Source of the DNA: Dickeya oryzae
Lineage (GTDB): Bacteria > Pseudomonadota > Gammaproteobacteria > Enterobacterales > Enterobacteriaceae
Direction: 5' to 3'
DNA: 64,000 nt
NCBI RefSeq assembly: GCF_009372235.1
Contig: NZ_ML762920.1
Location: forward strand, 837,298-901,297
Below the pieces are notes generated by a model. It was not told the origin of the DNA, did not search any database, and saw only the letters and a list, made by a program, of their open reading frames with translations. This document shows positions 20,007-28,343 of this stretch, in pieces. Within the stretch, counting starts at the first letter, position 1, and each line of letters starts with the position of its first letter. The translations under genes and the position numbers were made by a program.

Positions 20007-20230
20007 CATCACGTCCTTAAGTCAGCCATCGCTATACTCAAAGCGTAGCCCCGTTTGCCGCGGTGCGACATCGTTTTTCAGGTATTTGTGAAGCGAGGCC
20101 AGGTTTAGTGCCGATAGGGACCATCTGATACAACCACAAGCGAATACAACGGGTTATCTGCAACCTTGCCTGCCTGCGGTAACGGGAGTAGTCTTGCCCG
20201 AGTTCAGCCCCTGACCCACAGACTGCAAGC

Positions 20231-20596
20231 ATGACAACTCTTGATGCGCTGTTCTTACGGCTATCACGCTCTCGTTTCCGCCAGCGTTTTCATCTAGGCG
20301 CTAAAGAGCGCGACTACTGCTTTAGCAAAGGCAAAGAGCAAATTGCGGTTCATGCCGCTGATTTTATCGCCCGGAGACTGGCACCGGCGGAACCGGCCAA
20401 CGACGGTAAGCAGACCCCGATGCGCGGTCATCCGGTGTTTATTGCCCAGCACGCCACCGCGACCTGCTGCCGGGGCTGTCTGGAGAAATGGCATCAGATA
20501 AGCCCACACCGCCCGCTCACTGATGACGAACAGCGCTACATTGTTGATGTCATTCTACGCTGGCTTGAAAACGATCTACTGCACCACGCGCCTTAA
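20231..20596 (+). CDS. DUF4186 family protein
   Basis: A 121-residue soluble protein of the DUF4186 family. The middle and C-terminal core TPMRGHPVFIAQHATATCCRGCLEKWHQI carries three Cys and several His, which suggests metal binding. The family has no assigned function that I know. No strong ribosome site precedes the ATG (CCCACAGACTGCAAGC). It is convergent with the cysteine hydrolase and their stop codons overlap by 4 bases. Confidence 0.85.
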   Translation: MTTLDALFLRLSRSRFRQRFHLGAKERDYCFSKGKEQIAVHAADFIARRLAPAEPANDGKQTPMRGHPVFIAQHATATCCRGCLEKWHQISPHRPLTDDEQRYIVDVILRWLENDLLHHAP

Positions 20597-21117
20597 CGTT
20601 GTGCCTGCCACGCCTGCAAAATCACCGCGGTGTCTTTCACCAGCAAGGTATTACCGGGGATGATGAAGTCGCGCCAGACATCGTTATGCTGGTCGATAAG
20701 TTGTGCAGCACTCACTGCCCGTCTATCCGCCGTGGTGTGGGCATCACCGGCCACCGTTTGCGCATAACCACGGCTGGCGGCATTCTTGATGGTGGCATCA
20801 ACACAATAGTCCGTCGCACAGCCACATAGCGTAAAGTGCCTCACCTGAAGACGCTCCAGAATCTGCGCCAGGTCGGTACGGTAAAACGCATCACAGGCAG
20901 TTTTAGTCACCGATATGGCATTGGCAGGTCGATGTAGTGAAGGCAGCACCTGCCATGCTTCGCTGCCGGGTAGCATGTCGGCGTCCGTATGTTGGATAAA
21001 AATGGTCTGATCCGCAGCGTCAATCAACTGATTGATATGCTCAGTCACACTCTCCTGCTGATAGCGCGGCGTAGCGAACACCCCATTTTGCATATCGATG
21101 ACGATTAACACCTGCAT
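20593..21117 (-). CDS. Cysteine hydrolase, isochorismatase family
   Basis: A 174-residue soluble hydrolase with the isochorismatase fold. The catalytic triad is visible: Asp8 (IVIDMQNG), Lys72 (SVTKTACDAF) and Cys105 (GCATDYCVDATI). Family members hydrolyse amides such as nicotinamide or ureidoacrylate, or vinyl ethers such as isochorismate. Nothing nearby names the substrate. It is a single gene ending in a 4-base convergent overlap with the DUF4186 gene. Confidence 0.9.
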   Translation of the reverse strand: MQVLIVIDMQNGVFATPRYQQESVTEHINQLIDAADQTIFIQHTDADMLPGSEAWQVLPSLHRPANAISVTKTACDAFYRTDLAQILERLQVRHFTLCGCATDYCVDATIKNAASRGYAQTVAGDAHTTADRRAVSAAQLIDQHNDVWRDFIIPGNTLLVKDTAVILQAWQAQR

Positions 21118-21294
21118 GTCTGCCTCCGAAAGCCATAGCGCAAAACGCTATCATACTGTGCTCTCGTGCAGGCAGACATCATTCATGACGGGAAACATCG
21201 TATGAAAAGAAACGGAGTGTGGGGAACTGGAATAGCAAACGGGGACAACAGCAGAAACGAAAACGGGCCAGCACATGCTGACCCGTTAAAATTT

Positions 21295-21382
21295 TGGCGG
21301 AGGAGTAGAGATTCGAACTCTAGAACGCTTTCGCGTCGCCGGTTTTCAAGACCGGTGCCTTCAACCACTCGGCCACTCCTCC
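21295..21382 (-). tRNA. tRNA-Ser (anticodon UGA)
   Basis: The minus strand gives an 88-base type II tRNA. The acceptor stem GGAGGAG pairs with CTCCTCC, followed by the discriminator G and an encoded CCA. The anticodon loop CTTGAAA gives UGA. A long variable arm (GACGCGAAAGCGTTC) and the T-loop GTTCGAATC are clear. It matches E. coli serT in layout. Confidence 0.97.
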
Positions 21383-21525
21383 GCAACGACGCGAACTATA
21401 AACAGTGTGTCGGATATTGTAAAGTGACATAGCGCTCAATCGCCTGAAAAACAGGCAACAACTGATTGAAAGTATATAAAATCGCCATCAGACTCAAACT
21501 TTTACCGTCAAGTAGGTTCAAGTCA

Positions 21526-21540
21526 GTAAAGAAGGGTAAA
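21526..21540 (+). promoter_or_regulatory. CpxR box upstream of yccA
   Basis: GTAAAGAAGGGTAAA is a perfect CpxR site, two GTAAA repeats with a 5-base spacer, 79 bases before the yccA ATG. A reversed TTTAC lies 20 bases upstream. yccA belongs to the Cpx envelope-stress regulon in E. coli, so activation by CpxR is expected. Confidence 0.82.
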
Positions 21541-21569
21541 ACGGCTTTAATAACATAATCCAACTACTT

Positions 21570-21611
21570 ACTCTCTCTACAGACACAATGGCCCCCTTAA
21601 ACAGAGAGAGT
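21570..21611 (+). promoter_or_regulatory. Inverted repeat over the yccA ribosome-binding site
   Basis: ACTCTCTCT (21570-21578) is the exact complement of AGAGAGAGT (21603-21611), which is the only purine-rich stretch before the yccA ATG at 21619. If the RNA folds this way, the ribosome site is masked. The 24-base loop makes the fold moderate rather than strong. Confidence 0.4.
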
Positions 21612-21618
21612 CGTTATT

Positions 21619-22278
21619 ATGGATCGTATCATTGCCTCCTCTACGCGTGAGCAGTCGCTGCTCAGTACCCACAAGGTACTGCGTAATACCTATTTCCTGC
21701 TGTCGCTGACGCTGGGTTTTTCTGCTGTCACCGCCACGCTTAGCACAATACTGAATCTGCCGTCACCGGGATTTCTGCTGACGATTATCGGCTTTTACGG
21801 CCTGATGTTCCTGACCTATCGTCTTGCTGACCGCCCGGCGGGGATCCTCGCTACATTCGCGTTGACCGGCTTTATGGGGTATACCCTCGGCCCACTACTG
21901 AATGCGATGATTGCCGCAGGTGCGGGCGACATTATTATGCTGGCGTTGGGCGGGACCGCACTGGTGTTCTTCTGTTGCTCCGCCTACGTGCTGACCACCC
22001 GTAAGGACATGTCTCTCCTGTCCGGTATGTTGATGGCCGGTTTCGTTGTCTTGCTGGTGGCCACCATCGCTAACCTGTTCCTGCATCTGCCGGGATTACA
22101 TCTGGCGATCAGTGCGATGTTTATCCTGTTCTCCGCGGGCGCGATTTTGTGGGAGACCAGTAACATTATCCACGGTGGCGAAACGAACTACATTCGTGCG
22201 ACCGTCAGTCTGTATGTTTCCATCTACAACCTGTTTGTCAGCCTTCTGAGCCTGTTGGGCATGTCTCGCAGCGAGTAA
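21619..22278 (+). CDS. yccA: FtsH modulator YccA (BAX inhibitor-1 family)
   Basis: Inner-membrane protein with about seven hydrophobic segments over 219 residues, the E. coli length. In E. coli YccA binds FtsH-HflKC and protects a jammed SecY from degradation. The BI-1 family helices [15 protein letters not shown] and the ending [39 protein letters not shown] are recognisable (cited here as two separate family blocks). The N-terminus MDRIIASST is typical. A CpxR box and an RBS-masking repeat precede it, and a strong terminator follows. Confidence 0.94.
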   Translation: MDRIIASSTREQSLLSTHKVLRNTYFLLSLTLGFSAVTATLSTILNLPSPGFLLTIIGFYGLMFLTYRLADRPAGILATFALTGFMGYTLGPLLNAMIAAGAGDIIMLALGGTALVFFCCSAYVLTTRKDMSLLSGMLMAGFVVLLVATIANLFLHLPGLHLAISAMFILFSAGAILWETSNIIHGGETNYIRATVSLYVSIYNLFVSLLSLLGMSRSE

Positions 22279-22302
22279 CCCCGGCCAACATCAGTCAGCC
22301 AG

Positions 22303-22333
22303 ACAAGGCACCTTCGGGTGCCTTGTGCTTTTT
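22303..22333 (+). terminator. yccA intrinsic terminator
   Basis: ACAAGGCACC and GGTGCCTTGT form a 10-bp stem closed by a UUCG tetraloop, followed by GCTTTTTC. It lies 25 bases past the yccA stop. Confidence 0.93.
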
Positions 22334-22427
22334 CAGGCACCCGACGTGACCCCACACCTGCGCTATCTTCTGCCTCTGTCGCAAAGTTTGCTAGACTAGG
22401 CCCGTTTTCACGTGATACCGAGGCAAT

Positions 22428-22757
22428 ATGTTAGAGTTTGAAGGCAAGGTCATCGAAACCGATGCCCAGGGATATCTAAAAGATAGCGGCGAGTGGCAGG
22501 AGGGCATGGCTCCCCTATTAGCGGAGCAGGAAGGCATCACGCTCACCGAGGCACACTGGGAAGTGGTCCGTTTTGTCCGGGCGTTTTACCTCGAATTTAA
22601 TACATCGCCCGCCATCCGTATGCTGGTCAAAGCCATGGCCCAGAAATACGGTGAGGAAAAAGGCAACAGCCGTTATCTTTATCGTCTGTTTCCCAAAGGC
22701 CCAGCTAAGCAGGCGACCAAAATCGCCGGGCTGCCAAAGCCGGTGAAATGCATCTGA
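22428..22757 (+). CDS. tusE: Sulfurtransferase TusE (DsrC family)
   Basis: Last carrier of the Tus sulfur relay, passing persulfide sulfur from TusBCD to MnmA for 2-thiolation of tRNA wobble uridine. The 109-residue protein ends GLPKPVKCI, with the catalytic Cys108 second from the end as in the DsrC family. [25 protein letters not shown] is the family core. The ATG follows ACCGAGGCAAT. It is convergent with yccX, 30 bases away. Confidence 0.95.
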   Translation: MLEFEGKVIETDAQGYLKDSGEWQEGMAPLLAEQEGITLTEAHWEVVRFVRAFYLEFNTSPAIRMLVKAMAQKYGEEKGNSRYLYRLFPKGPAKQATKIAGLPKPVKCI

Positions 22758-22787
22758 GCATACAGACCGAACAGACAAACTCAAGGG

Positions 22788-23066
22788 TCAATAACGGATG
22801 GAGAAACCCCGTTCATCGGGTGCTGCATGGGGCTCAGTCAGCACCTTATCCACCCGAGCATGACGCGGCCCCCCTTGCTTTAACCAGGCCACCAATTGCG
22901 CGACGTCACGCTCCTCACCACTGGCGACGATTTCCACACTGCCGTCATCACAATTTCGGACATAACCACACACACCCAACTGTCGGGCCTGGAGTTGGGT
23001 GTGGTAGCGAAAACCAACGCCCTGTACCATCCCGTAAACCCACACAATCACAGACATTGTCGACAT
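22788..23066 (-). CDS. yccX: Acylphosphatase
   Basis: Hydrolyses acyl phosphates. The start at 23066 ([22 protein letters not shown]) has an ideal AGGAGG site 5 bases upstream and yields 92 residues, the E. coli length; the frame is open to 23087 but that is leader. The phosphate-binding loop GMVQGVGFR (catalytic Arg20) and the catalytic Asn in [13 protein letters not shown] are present. It is divergent from hspQ. Confidence 0.95.
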   Translation of the reverse strand: MSTMSVIVWVYGMVQGVGFRYHTQLQARQLGVCGYVRNCDDGSVEIVASGEERDVAQLVAWLKQGGPRHARVDKVLTEPHAAPDERGFSIRY

Positions 23067-23210
23067 TTTTTCCTCCTTATCCATCACACCGGCGTTGTGT
23101 AAAAATACATCAGCGTTAACGCCTTTTTACCTGCATTCAGCCTATTATTAATACAGCAGGAAGGCTGACTGGCTTGTTACCTGGATGAATATCACCACCA
23201 CGCCTGATGA

Positions 23211-23237
23211 CTTGAAAATCACACGCCGTCCCCCCAT
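23211..23237 (+). promoter_or_regulatory. Sigma-32 heat-shock promoter of hspQ
   Basis: CTTGAA (23211-23216) and CCCCATTTA (from 23232) match the sigma-32 -35 and -10 consensus with a 15-base spacer. The -10 lies about 34 bases before the hspQ ATG. HspQ is a known sigma-32 target in E. coli, so function and sequence agree. Confidence 0.85.
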
Positions 23238-23270
23238 TTAGGGTTCGTAATACGTTTCTCGGGAGGTCAT

Positions 23271-23579
23271 ATGATTAACTGTAAATTCACCATCGGACAG
23301 CAGATTCGTCATAAACTGCTGGGGTACCCAGGCGTCGTCATTGATATTGATCCTGAGTATTCCCTTGAACAACCCAAGTGGGAAGAACTTTCAGTCAATG
23401 ACACCTTGCGAACAGCCCCGTGGTATCACGTGGTGATGGAGGACGAGCATGGCCGCCCTATTCATACCTATCTGGCGGAAGAACAACTGATCAACGAAGG
23501 GCCCAACCCTTCCGATCACCCGTCACTGGATGAACTGGCTGCCACCATCCGACGCCGCGCACCGCGTCTGCTGCACTGA
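23271..23579 (+). CDS. hspQ: Heat shock protein HspQ
   Basis: A 102-residue cytoplasmic hemimethylated-DNA-binding-like protein (YccV/HspQ family). In enterobacteria it acts as a Lon specificity enhancer and promotes turnover of mutant DnaA. The block [25 protein letters not shown] near the N-terminus and [13 protein letters not shown]...YLAEEQL are the family signature. CGGGAGGTCAT precedes the ATG. It has its own sigma-32 promoter and a hairpin after the stop. Confidence 0.95.
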   Translation: MINCKFTIGQQIRHKLLGYPGVVIDIDPEYSLEQPKWEELSVNDTLRTAPWYHVVMEDEHGRPIHTYLAEEQLINEGPNPSDHPSLDELAATIRRRAPRLLH

Positions 23580-23608
23580 CATCACCCTCATCAAGCATGA
23601 AGGTGATG
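23580..23608. terminator. Hairpin between convergent hspQ and yccU
   Basis: CATCACCCTCAT and ATGAAGGTGATG form a 12-bp stem with one mismatch and a CAAGC loop, starting on the last base of the hspQ stop codon. There is no long T-run on either side. It probably insulates the two convergent genes. Confidence 0.5.
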
Positions 23609-23670
23609 TGATATGTGCAGCACACGCCTGCCGTCGGTAGTTATCTGGAATGGAACCTGAGGCGGGAGGC

Positions 23671-24084
23671 TTATTTCCCCAACCCCAGGCGGGGAATTTC
23701 AATTTTAGGGCAACGATCCATCACGACTGATAAACCGGCGTCATGCGCCAGCACTGCCGCCGCTTCATTGATGACGCCAATCTGCAGCCACAACACCCGC
23801 GCCCCAATCGCAATCGCCTCCTGAGCGATTTCAAACGCCGCATTCGACTGGCGAAAGACATCCACCATATCTACCGGCTCTGGAATCTCCGCCAGCGACG
23901 CATAGACGTTTTGCCCCAGTAGTGTTTCCCCCGCCAGGCCCGGATTAACCGGAATAACCCGATAGCCTTGCTCAAGCAGATAGGCCATGACCCCATAACT
24001 GGGTCGAGAGGGATTATCGCTGGCGCCAACCAGCGCGATAGTCTTCACCTCGGTGAGTAGCTTTTTTATGTCGTTATCTTGCAT
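23671..24084 (-). CDS. yccU: CoA-binding protein YccU
   Basis: A 137-residue Rossmann-type CoA_binding protein, the E. coli length, from ATG 24084 with GGAGG 5 bases upstream; the frame is open to 24177 but without a ribosome site. The motif TIALVGASDNPSRPSYGVM binds the cofactor, and VIPVNPG and WLQIGV follow as in succinyl-CoA-synthetase-like folds. No enzymatic function is established. Confidence 0.93.
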   Translation of the reverse strand: MQDNDIKKLLTEVKTIALVGASDNPSRPSYGVMAYLLEQGYRVIPVNPGLAGETLLGQNVYASLAEIPEPVDMVDVFRQSNAAFEIAQEAIAIGARVLWLQIGVINEAAAVLAHDAGLSVVMDRCPKIEIPRLGLGK

Positions 24085-24276
24085 GGTTGCCTCCGTGACG
24101 ATTAACCCGACAAACGCCCGCGCTCGCATGAAGGAGATCAGGCACTGTCTGGTATCAGTGTAACGCAGAATATCCATGGTGATGTGTGTGTCCGCTCAAT
24201 CCGCCCGCTGGCACACCGTGCACTGCCTCCCTTTTCCTGCCACTTATTGATAACCAAATATTTCAATTTTAAAATT

Positions 24277-24305
24277 TTGACACATTCTGCCTGTTACTGA
24301 ACAAT
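24277..24305 (+). promoter_or_regulatory. Candidate yccT promoter
   Basis: A perfect TTGACA (24277-24282) is followed 17 bases later by AACAAT, then an overlapping TACAAT. The yccT ATG is 30 bases further on. Confidence 0.4.
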
Positions 24306-24334
24306 ACAATGATGAGATCCACGACGAGGTTTGT

Positions 24335-24988
24335 ATGAAAACCCTTTCCGCTATCGCCGCCACCGCCATGCTGTGGTTGCTCACCTTCAGTTCTTTGGCG
24401 ATGGCAACGACGCTCAAGCTACGGCCTGACATCGAGTTGGTAATGGTGGATGGAAAGAAAGTCCCAGGTTCGCTGCTCAATGGTGCCGACAGCCTCGAGC
24501 TGGAAAAAAGCTATCATCAAATTGTCTTTCAGGTACTGAAATCCGTAGGATCTTCAGTTGGCACCAAACAGACTTACCGCTCTCCCGGCCTTATCGCCGT
24601 ATTTAACGCCCGCAATCTGAGTGAAGTCGCTATCCGGCTTCCTGACCTGGACGATGCGGCAGCGCGTCAAAATTTTAGCCAGTCCCCCACCTATCAGTTG
24701 GTAGACAGCAAAAATCTGCCTATCCCTATTCGTACCGACGTGCTACCAGTTGGTGCCACCGAGTTATCGGGTGAAATAGAAAAACGCATGGCTGACTATA
24801 ATCGTTCAGGCCAAGCGGCGGCGGCGATAACGTTCGCCCCACTACCGTCGGCAAAGGCTTCTACCACGCCCAACGCGGCAGCCAACCCGCTCGATCCACT
24901 CAGCATCATGCAATACTGGTTTCAACAGGCGGATAAAAATACGCGCCAGCGTTTTCTGGAATGGGCAAAAGACAGGGAAACCCAGTAA
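24335..24988 (+). CDS. yccT: Periplasmic DUF2057 protein YccT (CsgI)
   Basis: Exported 217-residue protein with a signal peptide ending at SLAMA (cut about residue 24). The mature start TTLKLRPDIELVMVDGKKVPGSLL is the DUF2057 hallmark. In E. coli and Salmonella the homologue CsgI inhibits curli subunit assembly. Whether this organism makes curli cannot be told from the window. ATG follows GACGAGGTTTGT. It sits between yccU and mgsA as in E. coli. Confidence 0.9.
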   Translation: MKTLSAIAATAMLWLLTFSSLAMATTLKLRPDIELVMVDGKKVPGSLLNGADSLELEKSYHQIVFQVLKSVGSSVGTKQTYRSPGLIAVFNARNLSEVAIRLPDLDDAAARQNFSQSPTYQLVDSKNLPIPIRTDVLPVGATELSGEIEKRMADYNRSGQAAAAITFAPLPSAKASTTPNAAANPLDPLSIMQYWFQQADKNTRQRFLEWAKDRETQ

Positions 24989-25129
24989 GCATGCTGATTT
25001 TACAGGCAAAATGGCTGTTTTTGGAAAGATGCTCGCATTTTTTCAGTCTGCCACTTTCCACTGAAACCGCGTTTCCGTAATCTGTGAAAACTATACTGCT
25101 CGAAATCATACTGTTCGAAGGATGTCGCC

Positions 25130-25588
25130 ATGGAGTACACCACCCGCACAATCGAGGTGCATAAGCACATTGCACTGGTTGCGCACGATCACTGTAAAGA
25201 ATCGCTGCTGGAATGGGTTACCGCTAACAAAACCCAACTGGCGGAACACCATTTGTATGCTACCGGCACAACAGGCAACCTGATCCAACTGCATACCGGC
25301 TTGCCGGTCAGAAGCATGCTGAGTGGGCCGATGGGCGGTGATCAGCAGGTAGGCGCGCTAATCTCCGAGGGCAAAATCGACATGCTGATTTTCTTCTGGG
25401 ATCCGCTCAATGCCGTGCCGCATGACCCGGACGTGAAGGCGCTGCTGCGTCTGGCAACAGTATGGAATATCCCGGTGGCGACCAATCGCTCCACGGCCGA
25501 TTTTCTGATTAATTCCGCGCTGTTCCGCCAGCAGGTCTCCGTCACCATTCCGGATTATCAGCGTTATCTTCAAGGACGCCTGAGATAA
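25130..25588 (+). CDS. mgsA: Methylglyoxal synthase
   Basis: Converts dihydroxyacetone phosphate to methylglyoxal and phosphate when phosphate is scarce or sugar phosphates build up. The 152 residues match E. coli MgsA. Phosphate-binding and catalytic blocks are visible: [32 protein letters not shown] and [15 protein letters not shown] (catalytic Asp and His). GAAGGATGTCGCC precedes the ATG. A strong terminator follows. Confidence 0.96.
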   Translation: MEYTTRTIEVHKHIALVAHDHCKESLLEWVTANKTQLAEHHLYATGTTGNLIQLHTGLPVRSMLSGPMGGDQQVGALISEGKIDMLIFFWDPLNAVPHDPDVKALLRLATVWNIPVATNRSTADFLINSALFRQQVSVTIPDYQRYLQGRLR

Positions 25589-25606
25589 GCCTGTATTTTC
25601 GCTATC

Positions 25607-25634
25607 ACTGGCCGGTGATGACCGGCCGGTTTTT
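25607..25634 (+). terminator. mgsA terminator
   Basis: ACTGGCCGGT and ACCGGCCGGT form a 10-bp stem with one G-U pair and a GATG loop, followed by TTTTCC. It lies 19 bases after the mgsA stop and may also separate it from the convergent helD. Confidence 0.85.
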
Positions 25635-25662
25635 CCTGCAATAGTCACAGATAAAATCAGGC

Positions 25663-27720
25663 TTAACCTGGTTTACGCGGCATAGGCACACCTAACTGGT
25701 GCAAATCGTCCACAAAGACGGACGGCTCATCACGGCTGTACAACAACCACACCTGATGTTTCGCGCGGGTCAGCGCCACATACAGCAACCGCCGCTCTTC
25801 TGCATCCGGGTACGGTTCCGGGCGAGGCAGTAATACAGCCTCCAGTACCGATTCACGCACGGGCGCAGGAAACCCATCACGCCCTTCGTGCAACCCCAAT
25901 ACAATCACGTAATCCGCCTGTTGCCCTTTACTGGCATGAATGGTCATGAAATCAAGGTGTAAATTCGGCCAACGGGTCTGCGCCTTATCCAACACCTCTG
26001 GGCGTAAATGGTGATAGCGCGCCAGTATCAGAATACGTGCCTCTGGCGTCACATAACCGCTCATCTTGTCCAGCAACGCGTCCAGTTGCTCCTGCTCCAG
26101 CAGCACGACTGATTTTTTATCACCGTCCCGCAGGCTGTTGAGCGTTTTTTTCAACTGTGCCGGGTTTTGTTGAATAAACCGATTAGCAATATCGCCAATG
26201 CGGTGGTTAAAGCGATAGGTGGTATCCAGAATGCATTGCGCCCCTTCGCCAAAATGCTGCTCAAACGCCGTCGTCAGCGTCAGCTCAGCACCGCTAAAGC
26301 GGTAAATCGCCTGCCAGTCATCGCCCACCGCAAACAGGCTGCTCTGCGGAGACTGGCGGCGCAGTGCCTCCAGCAAGCGGGCGCGCTGGGGGGAAATATC
26401 CTGAAATTCATCCACCAGTATATGGTGCCACGGGCTGACAAAACGGCCTTTATCCAGATAGTTGACAGCCTGATGAATCAAACCGGAGAAATCTACAGCG
26501 CCTTCGTCTTTCAGAGCTTTTTTCCAGGCTTTCAATAAAGGGGCCATTAACCGCAGCCGTTGCTGGAATAGCGGGCGCGTTTCATCATCGGCTAAGGCTA
26601 ACATTTCACTCTGTGTGCCGCCTTGCATCCGCATCAACCCCAGCCAGCGCTCCAGCCGCCCTGCCAGCCTCGATGCAAGCGCGCTATCCTGCCAAAAGTT
26701 TCCTTCCGGCAACGTCCACTCCAGCTCTTCCGTCAGCCACTGCCGCCATCCTTTTGCCTGGGTCTTTTTTTCATCACACTGCTGTTGCCAATGTCGGCTC
26801 AAAAACTCCCGCCGGTACACCCCGTCGGTTTCCAGTCGACTGATTACCGGTACTTTGCGGCTGCACTGTTGAATAATGTGTAATGCCAGCGCATGAAAGG
26901 TCATCGCCCGCACATCGTCGGTATCCAGCCGTTCACGGATACGGCTATTCATTTCCTCTGCCGCCTGTCGGCCAAACGCCAGCAACAGAATCTGTTGTGG
27001 CGACGCCTCCCCCCGATGCAATAACCAGGCAGCACGCGCCACCAATACCGACGTTTTGCCACTACCCGCACCAGCCAGCACCAACACGGCATTTTCACCA
27101 TTGACCACTGCCTGACACTGGCTGGGGTTTAATGGTGAACTTTCCACCGTATCGAAAAACGCGCGCTGCGCAACCAGCGTTGTTTGCGTCCAGCGCTGGT
27201 TAGCCTGTTGACGCTTCGCTTCACCTTGCTCCAGCCAGCACAAGCACTGCTGGTAGTTATCCCGACACGCATCAAATTCATTCAAGCGTGCCAACGGCAA
27301 CGGCAATGCAGCAAACCCGGCACGAATCTCTTGCTGGACGCGCATCAACGCCTGACGGCTAAACCACCCATCCCGGTGTTCCTGTTCTGAAATCTCGTCA
27401 ACCAGTCGTTGCAACACCGCACTGGAGACGTCGCTCATTTCCTGGCTCCAGTTTTGCCAGGCTTTAAATAGATGACGAAAAAACTGTTGGGTTTCTTGCC
27501 ACTCGGTGCCGTGCAGACGCACAACTTTACTTTCCGGCAACTCGAACTCCAGCTCTCCCCAAATCAGCCCTTTCTTACAGCGAATCGCCAGCAATTGATT
27601 GAATGGGATCAAATATTCATGCCGGTCGCCGCTGACATTGACACCGGCATTCAGTAATTGCACACGGTTGTAAGGATGCTGTGCCAGATGCTTACCTAAC
27701 GCGGTCGATTTCAGTTCCAT
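25663..27720 (-). CDS. helD: DNA helicase IV
   Basis: Superfamily I 3'-to-5' helicase of the UvrD/Rep type. The start MELKSTALGKHLAQHPYNRV matches E. coli HelD and gives 685 residues (684 there); an upstream in-frame start at 27753 is unsupported. Walker A LAGAGSGKTS, the DEFQDISP Walker B, GDDWQAIYRFSGA and the C-terminal TIHASKGQQADYV and YVALTRAKH motifs are all present. Divergent from yccF. Confidence 0.96.
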   Translation of the reverse strand: MELKSTALGKHLAQHPYNRVQLLNAGVNVSGDRHEYLIPFNQLLAIRCKKGLIWGELEFELPESKVVRLHGTEWQETQQFFRHLFKAWQNWSQEMSDVSSAVLQRLVDEISEQEHRDGWFSRQALMRVQQEIRAGFAALPLPLARLNEFDACRDNYQQCLCWLEQGEAKRQQANQRWTQTTLVAQRAFFDTVESSPLNPSQCQAVVNGENAVLVLAGAGSGKTSVLVARAAWLLHRGEASPQQILLLAFGRQAAEEMNSRIRERLDTDDVRAMTFHALALHIIQQCSRKVPVISRLETDGVYRREFLSRHWQQQCDEKKTQAKGWRQWLTEELEWTLPEGNFWQDSALASRLAGRLERWLGLMRMQGGTQSEMLALADDETRPLFQQRLRLMAPLLKAWKKALKDEGAVDFSGLIHQAVNYLDKGRFVSPWHHILVDEFQDISPQRARLLEALRRQSPQSSLFAVGDDWQAIYRFSGAELTLTTAFEQHFGEGAQCILDTTYRFNHRIGDIANRFIQQNPAQLKKTLNSLRDGDKKSVVLLEQEQLDALLDKMSGYVTPEARILILARYHHLRPEVLDKAQTRWPNLHLDFMTIHASKGQQADYVIVLGLHEGRDGFPAPVRESVLEAVLLPRPEPYPDAEERRLLYVALTRAKHQVWLLYSRDEPSVFVDDLHQLGVPMPRKPG

Positions 27721-27887
27721 GATCCCAGTGCCATTTTCAGAAGACGTGTTCAACGTTATCGTTTACAAATTGTAGTGTAACCGCTATCCGACTCCGCACT
27801 CTAGCAACAAAAACGCGTTAGAATAACCCGACGAATAATGTGATAATTCTCTTCTCATCAGAGAGTTTGACCGAGGGTATTCCTATC

Positions 27888-28334
27888 ATGCGAGCCGTAC
27901 TCAATATCCTGAATTTCGTGCTGGGTGGTTTTTTCACCACACTCGCCTGGTTGCTGGCTACCGTCGTCAGCATAGTACTGGTGTTTACCCTGCCGCTTAC
28001 TCGCTCATGCTGGGAAATCACCAAATTGTCGCTACTGCCATACGGCAATGAAGCCATTCACATTGACGAACTACGGCCGGAACAAAAAAATTCACTGCTG
28101 AATGCCAGCGGTACGCTGCTTAATGTATTCTGGCTGGTCGTTTTCGGCTGGTGGCTATGCCTGTCACATATTGCCAGTGGTATTGCACAATGTGTGACGA
28201 TCATCGGCATACCGGTTGGCATCGCCAATTTCAAAATTGCTGCCATTGCGCTTTGGCCGGTGGGACGCCGCGTTGTCTCGGTCGAAGAAGCGCAAGCGGT
28301 AAGGGAAGCCAACGCCCGTCGGCGTTACCAGTAA
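27888..28334 (+). CDS. yccF: Inner membrane protein YccF
   Basis: A 148-residue membrane protein, the E. coli length, with two YccF domains. Each contains paired helices; GGFFTTLAWLLATVVSIVLV is followed in the second copy by IASGIAQCVTIIGIPVGIANFKI. The start at 27888 is the family start (MRAVLNILNFVLGG), with GAGGG 11-12 bases upstream. yccS follows after 9 bases. No molecular function is established. Confidence 0.93.
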   Translation: MRAVLNILNFVLGGFFTTLAWLLATVVSIVLVFTLPLTRSCWEITKLSLLPYGNEAIHIDELRPEQKNSLLNASGTLLNVFWLVVFGWWLCLSHIASGIAQCVTIIGIPVGIANFKIAAIALWPVGRRVVSVEEAQAVREANARRRYQ

Positions 28335-28343
28335 TCAGGATGG

